A stretch of DNA of 64,000 nt, from the NCBI RefSeq assembly GCF_024642105.1, contig NZ_JAHEBT010000001.1, positions 124,001 through 188,000 of the forward strand. Reading direction: 5' to 3'. This DNA comes from Flavobacterium sp. Lineage in GTDB: Bacteria; Bacteroidota; Bacteroidia; Flavobacteriales; Flavobacteriaceae. Every line of letters begins with the position of its first letter. Positions within the stretch are counted from its first letter, which is position 1. The position numbers and the translations under genes were made by a program. Of this stretch, positions 20,803 to 29,533 are shown piece by piece. A model generated the notes under the pieces. The model was not told the DNA's origin. It did not search any database and saw nothing but the letters and a program-made list of their open reading frames with translations.

Positions 20803-21072
20803 TTGATTATGAGTTCGATAACAAGTATAGAAATGTACAATATTCTTAAAGAAAAGCTTGGTGAAAACGAAGCCAAAGCTTTGACTGAATATGTAGAAAC
20901 TAAAGTTGAGAAATCGTTAGAAAAAGAACGAGATATTTTGGCAACAAAAGAGGATATTTATAAAATTGATGTAAAATTGGCTGATACAAAATCTGAAATC
21001 ATAAAATGGATGTTTATTTTTTGGATTGGTCAAATTGCAGTAACCTTAGGAATTATTTATTTTAGAAATTAA
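20803..21072 (+). CDS. Small coiled-coil protein with a C-terminal TM helix (DUF1640/CCDC90-like)
   Basis: KVEKSLEKERDILATKEDIYKIDVKLADTKSEIIKWMFIFWIGQIAVTLGIIYF. Confidence 0.6.
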   Translation: MIMSSITSIEMYNILKEKLGENEAKALTEYVETKVEKSLEKERDILATKEDIYKIDVKLADTKSEIIKWMFIFWIGQIAVTLGIIYFRN

Positions 21073-21101
21073 TATCATTTTATATAAAATAACAAGAAAA
21101 G

Positions 21102-21129
21102 CTATCTGAAAAGGATGGCTTTTTTTATA
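21102..21129 (+). terminator. Weak terminator-like hairpin
   Basis: AAGCTATCT...GGATGGCTTTTTTTAT with G-U pairs. Confidence 0.45.
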
Positions 21130-21220
21130 CAAAAGTTTAAGAGATTTAACTTCGCAAATTCAAGCTAACTATTGCTACTGATTGTCAATGAATTAATCGT
21201 TTGTTTTATATTAAAATAAA

Positions 21221-21252
21221 TTTGATAATTGAATAAAGATGTATTACCTTTG
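21221..21252 (+). promoter_or_regulatory. Bacteroidota promoter of rpsA: TTTG - 20 bp - TACCTTTG
   Basis: -33 TTTG (21221-21224) and -7 TACCTTTG (21245-21252) match TTTG/TAnnTTTG. Confidence 0.75.
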
Positions 21253-21271
21253 CGCACCTTTTGGTGGATAA

Positions 21272-21339
21272 GGATTTCCTCTAGGTATCAATTAATTATA
21301 CAAACAACTTCTGTTGTTTTCTTTCGCATCAAGAAATCC
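21272..21339 (+). promoter_or_regulatory. Structured rpsA mRNA leader (candidate cis-regulatory RNA)
   Basis: GGATTTC (21272-21278) pairs with GAAATCC (21333-21339), enclosing the perfect hairpin AAACAAC-TTCT-GTTGTTT (21302-21319). Confidence 0.4.
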
Positions 21340-21371
21340 GAGAAAATACAGAATACAAATTTTTAATCAGC

Positions 21372-23147
21372 ATGTCTGAACAATTAAAATCACAAGAAGA
21401 GTTTTTAGCAAATTTTAACTGGCATAACTTCCAAGAAGGAATTGATGCAGTAGATGAGAAAAACTTACAAGAATTCGAAGAACTAGTTTCAAAAACTTTC
21501 ATCGCTACAGATCAAGAAGAAGTAGTAGAAGGTGTAGTTGTTAGAATTACAGATAGAGACGTTATCGTTGATATCAATGCAAAATCGGAAGGTGTTATTT
21601 CTTTAAACGAATTCCGTTACAATCCAAACTTAAAAGTAGGTGACAAAGTAGAAGTATTAATTGACATCCGTGAGGATAAAACAGGTCAATTAGTATTATC
21701 ACATAGAAAAGCGCGTACTATCAAATCTTGGGATAGAGTTATCGCTGCAAACGAAACAGGTGAAATCGTTACTGGTTTTGTTAAATGTAGAACTAAAGGT
21801 GGTATGATCGTTGACGTTTTCGGAATCGAAGCTTTCTTACCAGGTTCTCAAATTGATGTGAAACCAATCCGTGATTACGATGTTTACGTAAACAAAAACA
21901 TGGAATTCAAAGTAGTTAAAATTAACCACGAATTCAAAAATGTTGTTGTATCTCATAAAGCGCTTATTGAAGCTGATATTGAGGTTCAGAAAAAAGAAAT
22001 CATTGGTCAATTACAAAAAGGACAAGTATTAGAAGGTGTTGTTAAAAACATTACTTCTTATGGTGTGTTTATTGACTTAGGTGGTGTTGATGGATTAATC
22101 CACATTACTGATCTTTCTTGGTCAAGAATCAATCACCCAAGTGAAGTTCTTGAATTAGACCAAAAATTAAATGTTGTAATCCTTGATTTCGATGATGAGA
22201 AAACAAGAATTCAATTAGGATTGAAACAATTAAACGCTCACCCATGGGATGCTTTAGATGCTAACTTAGCTGTTGGTGATAAAGTAAAAGGTAAAGTAGT
22301 TGTAATCGCAGATTACGGTGCATTTATCGAAGTTGCTGAAGGTGTTGAAGGTTTAATCCACGTTTCTGAAATGTCTTGGTCAACTCACTTACGTTCTGCT
22401 CAAGATTTCGTAAAAGTGGGTGATATCGTTGAAGGAGTTATCTTAACTTTGGATAGAGACGATCGTAAGATGTCTTTAGGTATCAAACAATTGACTCAAG
22501 ATCCATGGACTGACATTACTTCTAAATACCCAGTAGGTTCTAAACATTCTGGTATCGTTAGAAACTTTACCAACTTTGGTATTTTCGTAGAATTAGAAGA
22601 AGGAATCGATGGATTGATTTATATCTCTGACCTTTCTTGGACTAAGAAAATCAAACACCCATCTGAATTTGTAAATGTTGGTGAAAAATTAGATGTAGTA
22701 GTATTAGAATTAGATGTTGAAGGACGTAAATTATCTTTAGGTCACAAACAAACTACTGCTAATCCTTGGGATCAATACGAAGATTCTTTCGCAGTAGGAA
22801 CTATCCACACAGGAGAGATTTCTGAAATCGTTGACAAAGGAGCTACTGTAGAATTTGGTGATGATATCGTTGCTTTCATTCCTACACGTCACTTAGAAAA
22901 AGAAGACGGTAAGAAATTGAAAAAAGGAGAATCTGCTGATTTCAAAGTAATTGAATTCAACAAAGAATTCAAAAGAGTAGTTGCTTCTCACACTGCTATC
23001 TTCCGTGAAGAAGAAGAGAAAAATGTGAAAACAGTTTCTGAAAATACTTCATCTGCTTCTACTAATGCACCAGCTGCAACTTTAGGAGATAACAATGATG
23101 TATTAGCTGCTTTGAAAGCTAAAATGGAAAAAACAGAGAAAAAATAA
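21372..23147 (+). CDS. rpsA: 30S ribosomal protein S1
   Basis: Tandem S1 motifs, e.g. GVFIDLGGVDGLIHITDLSWSRINHPSE, GAFIEVAEGVEGLIHVSEMSWS. Confidence 0.96.
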   Translation: MSEQLKSQEEFLANFNWHNFQEGIDAVDEKNLQEFEELVSKTFIATDQEEVVEGVVVRITDRDVIVDINAKSEGVISLNEFRYNPNLKVGDKVEVLIDIREDKTGQLVLSHRKARTIKSWDRVIAANETGEIVTGFVKCRTKGGMIVDVFGIEAFLPGSQIDVKPIRDYDVYVNKNMEFKVVKINHEFKNVVVSHKALIEADIEVQKKEIIGQLQKGQVLEGVVKNITSYGVFIDLGGVDGLIHITDLSWSRINHPSEVLELDQKLNVVILDFDDEKTRIQLGLKQLNAHPWDALDANLAVGDKVKGKVVVIADYGAFIEVAEGVEGLIHVSEMSWSTHLRSAQDFVKVGDIVEGVILTLDRDDRKMSLGIKQLTQDPWTDITSKYPVGSKHSGIVRNFTNFGIFVELEEGIDGLIYISDLSWTKKIKHPSEFVNVGEKLDVVVLELDVEGRKLSLGHKQTTANPWDQYEDSFAVGTIHTGEISEIVDKGATVEFGDDIVAFIPTRHLEKEDGKKLKKGESADFKVIEFNKEFKRVVASHTAIFREEEEKNVKTVSENTSSASTNAPAATLGDNNDVLAALKAKMEKTEKK

Positions 23148-23167
23148 TTCTCAGTTCTTTTTAAATA

Positions 23168-23203
23168 CAAAAGCCTCACAGTAATGTGAGGCTTTTTTTA
23201 TTG
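23168..23203 (+). terminator. Intrinsic terminator of rpsA
   Basis: AAAAGCCTCACAGTAATGTGAGGCTTTTTTT. Confidence 0.88.
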
Positions 23204-23251
23204 TATTGATTTTTTTCCTATTTTTAATGGATTAACCAAATCGTACAAACA

Positions 23252-23713
23252 ATGGAAGAAATTACAACAACAGAAGAAACAAAGATGTATTTGACAGAAA
23301 ACTCAAGATCATTTTTGAAAGAAGCGGCCAAATGGGCTTATTTTTTATCAATTTTGGGATTCATAGGAATCGCATTTATTGTTTTGATTGCACTATTTAT
23401 GGGAACGTTATTTACAAAATTAAGTTCTTTGGGTGGAGGAGAAGCTACTTTAGGAGCAATTGGTGGCGGATTTATAGCGGTCATCTATTTGGTAATCGCC
23501 GTGATTTATTTCTTTCCTGTGTACTATTTATATCAATTTTCTTCAAAAGCGAGAGTAGCTTTTGTTACTAATAATAATGAACAATTAAACGCATCGTTTG
23601 AATATTTAAAATCTCATTATAAATTCTTAGGCATTTTTGCTTTGATTACTCTAATACTCTATGGTTTAATTTTTATTTTCGGAATAATAGGAGTAATTTT
23701 AAAAGTGGTATAG
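23252..23713 (+). CDS. DUF5362-like membrane protein
   Basis: Three to four TM segments; FFPVYYLYQFSSKARVAF...NEQLNASFEYLKSHYKFLG. Confidence 0.6.
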   Translation: MEEITTTEETKMYLTENSRSFLKEAAKWAYFLSILGFIGIAFIVLIALFMGTLFTKLSSLGGGEATLGAIGGGFIAVIYLVIAVIYFFPVYYLYQFSSKARVAFVTNNNEQLNASFEYLKSHYKFLGIFALITLILYGLIFIFGIIGVILKVV

Positions 23714-23723
23714 CATATTATCA

Positions 23724-23766
23724 AAAAAAGAAAACCCCAAATCTAATTAGATTTGGGGTTTTACTT
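23724..23766. terminator. Bidirectional terminator hairpin between convergent genes
   Basis: AAAACCCCAAATCTAATTAGATTTGGGGTTTT. Confidence 0.85.
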
Positions 23767-23784
23767 TATAGTGTTTAAAATAAA

Positions 23785-26205
23785 TTATCTCAAAACAGCA
23801 CCTAGTTCTGTTTCAAAATTCTTCTGTAATTTATTCATAATTTTGTCAATTTGCTCATCGGTTAAGGTTTTTGAGCTATCTTGAATACTAAAGCTTAAGG
23901 CATACGACTTTTTACCTTCGGGTAAGTTTTGTCCTTCGTACACATCAAACAAATCAATATTTTTCAATAATGATTTTTCAGTTTGTTTTGCAATAGTATA
24001 AATACTCTCGTAAGTAACAGTTTGGTCAATTAACAATGCTAAATCTCTACGAACTTCAGGGTATTTTGGAATTTCGGCGAATTTAATCTTATTCGAAATT
24101 AATTTCAAAATAGCAGCCCAATTGAAATCAGCATAGAATACTTCTTGTTTGATTCCGAAGTGTTTTAGTATTGATTTCTTTACAACTCCTATTTCGACTA
24201 TAGTATCTTTTCCTAAACTAACAGCAATTCCTTCAGAAAAAACATCCGACGTTAACGGTTGGTTTTGTGTTTTCTGAATTCCTAATCGTTCTAGAACAGC
24301 ATTTACATATCCTTTGAACAAAAAGAAATCAGTTGGTTTTTGGCTAGTTGTCCAAGTTTCTTGATTTCTATTTCCGGTAAGGAAAAGCGTTAAATGTTTT
24401 TTCTCTTCATATCCAGAAGGGTAGTTGTGGTATGTTTTTCCGAATTCAAATAATTTTAAATCGGTATTCTTTCTATTAATATTATACGAAATCGCTTCTA
24501 ATCCAGAGAATAATAATGATTGGCGCATGGTTGCTAAATCGCTACTCAACGGATTTAACATAGTTACATTATGTTCTTCTTTCAACATTTCAGAAAGCTG
24601 AATGTAATTGGCTGTGGTCAAAGAGTTGGCCATCATTTCGTGAAATCCTTGCGAATTCAATTGAGTAGCCACCACATTTTGTATCTTATAATCTTCTGTT
24701 CTTGGTGAATTAGCAACTGTAGCGTTTACCTTATTGGAGAATTTAATGTTATTATATCCATATACTCGAAGGATTTCTTCAATAACATCAATTTCTCGCT
24801 GTACATCTACGCGGTAAGCCGGAATAGTTAATCCTAATCCCGAATCTGAAACGCTATTTACTTTGATATCTAAAGAAACTAATATCTTTTTGATAATGTC
24901 TTTCGAGATTTCTTGACCAATAATTTTAGCTACTTTGTTAAAGTTTAAGAAAACACTAAAATTTTCTACTTTTTTAGGATATACATCAATTACATCCGAT
25001 GTAATTTCGCCACCAGCTACTTCTTGAATTAATAAAGCTGCACGTTTTAAAGCATATTCAGTAATAGAAGGATCAATTCCTCTTTCGAATCGGAAAGAAG
25101 CATCGGTGTTTAGTTGATGTCTTTTGGCCGTTTTACGAACACTTACCGGATTGAAATATGCACTTTCTAAGAAAATAGCATTGGTACTTTCTGAAACCCC
25201 CGATTCTTTTCCTCCAAAAACTCCTGCAATACACAAAGGTCCTTTTTCGTCACAAATCATAATGTCTTCTTCGTGTAAACTTCTTTCTACATCATCAAGT
25301 GTAGTGAATTTAGTTCCTGAAGGTACTGTTTTTACAATCACTTTACCGCTAATTTTAGCAGCATCAAAAGCGTGAAGTGGTTGTCCTAATTCGTGTAATA
25401 CATAATTAGTAACATCAACAATATTGTTTTTTGGATTTAAACCAATAGATTTCAAACGGTTTTGTAACCAAGCAGGAGATGGTTTTACCGTAATTCCTGA
25501 AATAGTTACTCCGCAGTATCTTGGAACCAATTTACTTTCTTTAACGTCAATGTCAATTTTCAAGGTACGCTTGTCTACTCTGAAATTGCTTACGGAAGGA
25601 GTGATCAATTCTACGTTTGCACCACTTTGAAGCATTCCAGCTCTTAAATCACGAGCTGTACCTAAGTGACTCATTGCGTCTGCACGATTGGGAGTTAATC
25701 CAATTTCGAATACTTCATCATTTTCAATTTTAAAAACGGTAGCTGCAGGAGTACCTGGTTGCAGTGATGAGTCTAAAACCATAATTCCATCATGGCTAGT
25801 ACCAAGACCAATTTCGTCCTCAGCACAAATCATCCCGTGACTTTCTTGTCCGCGAATTTTTCCTTTTTTAATTGTAAATGCTTCTCCTTCTTTATCGTAC
25901 AAAATGGTTCCTATAGTGGCTACAGGTACTTTTTGTCCTGCCGCTACATTACTAGCACCGCATACAATTTGAACTGGAGTTCCGTCGCCTAAATCTACGG
26001 TAGTTACTTTTAGTCTGTCTGCATCAGGGTGAGGAGCACAAGTTAAAACGTGTCCGACTACAATTCCTTCTAAGCCACCTTTTACCGATTGGTATTTTTC
26101 AACCACTTCCACTTCTAAACCTAAATCGGTTAATAAAGCTGCGGTTTCTTCTGATTGCCAATCTATTTTAATAAACTGTTTTATCCAGTTGTACGATATT
26201 TTCAT
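23785..26205 (-). CDS. pheT: Phenylalanine--tRNA ligase beta subunit
   Basis: MKISYNWIKQFIKIDW; HPDADRLKVTTVDLGDGTPVQIVCGASNV; C-terminal ferredoxin-like anticodon binding domain. Confidence 0.97.
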   Translation of the reverse strand: MKISYNWIKQFIKIDWQSEETAALLTDLGLEVEVVEKYQSVKGGLEGIVVGHVLTCAPHPDADRLKVTTVDLGDGTPVQIVCGASNVAAGQKVPVATIGTILYDKEGEAFTIKKGKIRGQESHGMICAEDEIGLGTSHDGIMVLDSSLQPGTPAATVFKIENDEVFEIGLTPNRADAMSHLGTARDLRAGMLQSGANVELITPSVSNFRVDKRTLKIDIDVKESKLVPRYCGVTISGITVKPSPAWLQNRLKSIGLNPKNNIVDVTNYVLHELGQPLHAFDAAKISGKVIVKTVPSGTKFTTLDDVERSLHEEDIMICDEKGPLCIAGVFGGKESGVSESTNAIFLESAYFNPVSVRKTAKRHQLNTDASFRFERGIDPSITEYALKRAALLIQEVAGGEITSDVIDVYPKKVENFSVFLNFNKVAKIIGQEISKDIIKKILVSLDIKVNSVSDSGLGLTIPAYRVDVQREIDVIEEILRVYGYNNIKFSNKVNATVANSPRTEDYKIQNVVATQLNSQGFHEMMANSLTTANYIQLSEMLKEEHNVTMLNPLSSDLATMRQSLLFSGLEAISYNINRKNTDLKLFEFGKTYHNYPSGYEEKKHLTLFLTGNRNQETWTTSQKPTDFFLFKGYVNAVLERLGIQKTQNQPLTSDVFSEGIAVSLGKDTIVEIGVVKKSILKHFGIKQEVFYADFNWAAILKLISNKIKFAEIPKYPEVRRDLALLIDQTVTYESIYTIAKQTEKSLLKNIDLFDVYEGQNLPEGKKSYALSFSIQDSSKTLTDEQIDKIMNKLQKNFETELGAVLR

Positions 26206-26315
26206 TTTGAATTATTTTCAGGTTTGCAAATATAAGGATTGCAGATTGGAGTAGGAAACAATTTTTTTGATTTTTAAAAGTCTTTCGTATTACTTGAAAC
26301 AATTATTTTTTTCTT

Positions 26316-27332
26316 TTAATTATTCTTTTTAAGAAAAGGAATCAAGCCACCAAAATATACTTTTTGGTCGTCATAAAAGTCCATGTGACTTCCTTTTGGA
26401 CAAAATAAATAGGTGCCATTTTGTACTAATTTCGACATTGCTGACATGTGTTTTGGATCCATGGTATCGTATTTAGCTCCAATAACTAAAGTAGGAATTG
26501 TGATGTTTTTTAAATCGGCTTTTCTATCCCATTTTTCTAATTTTCCAGAGATTCCAAATTCACTCGGACCTTGCATCGTCACATATAATGATTGATTCAT
26601 TTTCGCAAAAGAGCGATTCACCGGTTCTGGCCAATCTTTTGCAGGAAAACGAAGAATATGTTTTTCGTAAAAATTAGGAATTAACAATTCCATATAACGT
26701 GGATTAGAAAAATCTTTCGCTGCTTCAATTTGGTTGAGTTCAGCCAATACTTTCGGATTTATTTGCTTGGCTAATACTTCATCAGCATATTTACCATATT
26801 CGGGACAGCTTGACATCATATTAGAAATAATCAATCCTTTCATATTATGTTGGTATTTCAGTGCATATTCCATGGCTAAAATCCCTCCCCAAGAATGGCC
26901 TAACATAAAGAAATTTGATGAATCTAAATTCAACGCTTTTCTAACTTGTTCCACTTCTTCTACATAGCGCCCTAAATCCCAAAGCGCTACATCATTCGGA
27001 TTATCAGAGTTTCCACAACCCAATTGATCGTAATAAATAATTTCAATTCCTTCAGCAGGTAGGAAATTTTCAAAACATTCAAAATACTCGTGAGTGGCAC
27101 CCGGACCACCGTTAAGAAGGAGTAATTTAATTTTAGGATTGTTTCCAATACGTTTGGTCCAAACGTTAAAAGTGCCTTTTGGAGTCGTAATAGGAATAAC
27201 TTTTATTCCGCCATTTTGAATACTATCAGTTGTTTTTTCAAAATAAACAGATTGATTTTCAACAGTTCCTTTTTGACAAGAAGTAAAAAATGTAAGTGTT
27301 AAAACTAAAATAATTTTAGCGATAGTTTTCAT
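26316..27332 (-). CDS. Proline iminopeptidase-family alpha/beta hydrolase (lipoprotein)
   Basis: Lipobox FFTSCQKG; LLLNGGPGATHEYFE; MLGHSWGGILAMEYALKY. Confidence 0.87.
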   Translation of the reverse strand: MKTIAKIILVLTLTFFTSCQKGTVENQSVYFEKTTDSIQNGGIKVIPITTPKGTFNVWTKRIGNNPKIKLLLLNGGPGATHEYFECFENFLPAEGIEIIYYDQLGCGNSDNPNDVALWDLGRYVEEVEQVRKALNLDSSNFFMLGHSWGGILAMEYALKYQHNMKGLIISNMMSSCPEYGKYADEVLAKQINPKVLAELNQIEAAKDFSNPRYMELLIPNFYEKHILRFPAKDWPEPVNRSFAKMNQSLYVTMQGPSEFGISGKLEKWDRKADLKNITIPTLVIGAKYDTMDPKHMSAMSKLVQNGTYLFCPKGSHMDFYDDQKVYFGGLIPFLKKNN

Positions 27333-27349
27333 AGGATTAAGTATAAGTT

Positions 27350-28213
27350 TTATAAAATTTCTTCGATATGTTTTTTGATATTTTCTGTTATTTTCTTTGT
27401 TGGCAAATCATTAGCATCTTCTCCAAATGGATCTTCGATTTCTTCTGCAATTAATTCTAAACTAGCTAAAACATAGAATATAAAAACGACCACTGGTACA
27501 ACATAATATCCTAAACTAAATACATAGCCAAAGGGCAAAGTCAATACATAAATGAAAATGAATTTTTTTATGAATGCGCTATAAGAATAGGGTATAGGGG
27601 TATTTTTTATTCTCTCGCAAGCACCACAAATATCGGTAAACGATTGTAATTCGTTATTGATTATAATTAATTGATTTCCAGATATTTTTTTAGATAAATA
27701 CAAATTGTTTACTTTCATAAATAATTTATTGGCGACTTGATTCGGACGGTGTTTGTGATGATCGATTTCTAAATCAACATCATCAAATAATTGCTTGCCT
27801 GTATCACTATCATTCAAATGTTTTCTCAAAATCGAAGCGTAGTGTGGAATCATTTTTCTAAAATAAGCTCGGTCAGTATCATCCACTAACATAGCATTTA
27901 GTTTGATAGCTAGATTACGGGAACTATTTACCAAACCGCCCCACATTTTTCTTCCTTCCCACCAACGGTCATAAGCAGTGTTAGTTCGGTAAGCTAATAA
28001 TAAAGAAATGACAAAACCTAACATCCCGTGCATCATAGAAATGTTTTTTACATGACTGTCTTCAGGCAAGTGCCAATATTCAATTTCAAGATAGGCTATG
28101 ATTCCTGAATATATTCCGATAATAATCATTATCGGGATTAATTTTCTAAACGTATCGGCTTTACTAATATGAAATATAAAACTGATCCAATCTTTTGGGT
28201 TGTACGATGTCAT
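27350..28213 (-). CDS. Bestrophin family ion channel protein
   Basis: LGFVISLLLAYRTNTAYDRWWEGRKMWGGLVNSSRNLA; IPYSYSAFIKKFIFIYVLTLPFG. Confidence 0.92.
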   Translation of the reverse strand: MTSYNPKDWISFIFHISKADTFRKLIPIMIIIGIYSGIIAYLEIEYWHLPEDSHVKNISMMHGMLGFVISLLLAYRTNTAYDRWWEGRKMWGGLVNSSRNLAIKLNAMLVDDTDRAYFRKMIPHYASILRKHLNDSDTGKQLFDDVDLEIDHHKHRPNQVANKLFMKVNNLYLSKKISGNQLIIINNELQSFTDICGACERIKNTPIPYSYSAFIKKFIFIYVLTLPFGYVFSLGYYVVPVVVFIFYVLASLELIAEEIEDPFGEDANDLPTKKITENIKKHIEEIL

Positions 28214-28222
28214 TGGGATGAT

Positions 28223-29533
28223 TTAATTTAGGTTGATAATTCCAGCCAATTCTTTTAATGCGATTTCAGATAATTTAGCTTGAAACTGCGCATTACTATT
28301 GCGTACTTTGGCATTCACATAATTCAATTGAGCAGTTCTAAATTCTAGGGTAGTAATAGTACCAATCTTGAATTTATCTAAGGTAATGGCTAAATTTTGT
28401 TTGGCAATTGCTTCATTTTTTTCTTCTAAACTAATCAATTCTAAATTAGTTATATAGGTTTGAAATGAAGTGGCTAATTGCGATTGTAAAGCTAAATTTT
28501 GCTGCTCGATGGTTAATTTAGAGTTGTCAATTTGTAATTGAGCAATTTTTTCATTTCTATTTTGCGCAAACCCGTCAAATACATTCAATGCGGCACTAAA
28601 TCCATAATTCAATCCTTTAGCCGAGGTTGCCGTAGCAAAACCCAGACTAGCTTGTGTTTCCGATAAATTGTAACCTGTATTTAATCGAACTGTTGGATAT
28701 CTATTGGCCTTAACTTGTTTCAATTGTAATTCAGCAACTTTTAATGCAATAATTTGCGCTTCTAATTGAGGGTTTTGTTTTTCAGCTAAAGCAGTTAATT
28801 CGTTTAGAACTAAAGCAGCATCGACCTTAATAGCATCAATTACTTTGAAATTTGTTTTTGTATCTCGAGCCAAAATTTGATTGAATAGAATTTTAGTATT
28901 GGCATACAAATCTTTTTGTCTTAGTAGCGCAACCTTATCAGTATTCAAATCTACTTGTGCATTCAAGACTTCTAATTTAGAGGCTTTCCCGATAATAAAT
29001 CGGTTTTGTGCCAAGGCCAAGCGTTGGTTCGAAATCACAATCGTAGAATCTAAGGCTTCCAATTGCTGTTGTTGTTGTACCAAATCAAAATAAGTACTCG
29101 TTACAGCACTAATTTTGGTCAAAATAGTTTGCTTCAACTGCGCTTCGCCTAATTTTTGTAGTTCTTTCAGTTGGTCTAATTTGGCAAACATTTTGAATCC
29201 GTCAAATACCGTCCAATCTAAATTAACGCCGTAATTCAAACTGTTATTTTTGGCATTGTCCAATGAATTGACAACCCCACTTTGTAAAGTTTGTGAGCTA
29301 TTTTGAACGCGATTATTAGCAGCAACTGTTGCTGAGACAACAGGCAACATTCCGGCATTGCCAACCGCTACATTGGTGGTATTGATTAGTGAATTATTTG
29401 AGGCAATTTTTATTTCGTAATTGTTCTCTAAAGCTAGTTTTACGGCGCTTTCAAGTGTTAAAATTTCTTGTGCTTTAGCATTGCTAAAACCTAAAAAAAA
29501 TAAACTAACTATGATGAATTTATAGTGTGTCAT
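28223..29533 (-). CDS. TolC family outer membrane efflux protein
   Basis: ALENNYEIKIASNNSLI; NRFIIGKASKLEVLNAQVDLNTDK; next to RND permease and adaptor. Confidence 0.9.
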   Translation of the reverse strand: MTHYKFIIVSLFFLGFSNAKAQEILTLESAVKLALENNYEIKIASNNSLINTTNVAVGNAGMLPVVSATVAANNRVQNSSQTLQSGVVNSLDNAKNNSLNYGVNLDWTVFDGFKMFAKLDQLKELQKLGEAQLKQTILTKISAVTSTYFDLVQQQQQLEALDSTIVISNQRLALAQNRFIIGKASKLEVLNAQVDLNTDKVALLRQKDLYANTKILFNQILARDTKTNFKVIDAIKVDAALVLNELTALAEKQNPQLEAQIIALKVAELQLKQVKANRYPTVRLNTGYNLSETQASLGFATATSAKGLNYGFSAALNVFDGFAQNRNEKIAQLQIDNSKLTIEQQNLALQSQLATSFQTYITNLELISLEEKNEAIAKQNLAITLDKFKIGTITTLEFRTAQLNYVNAKVRNSNAQFQAKLSEIALKELAGIINLN

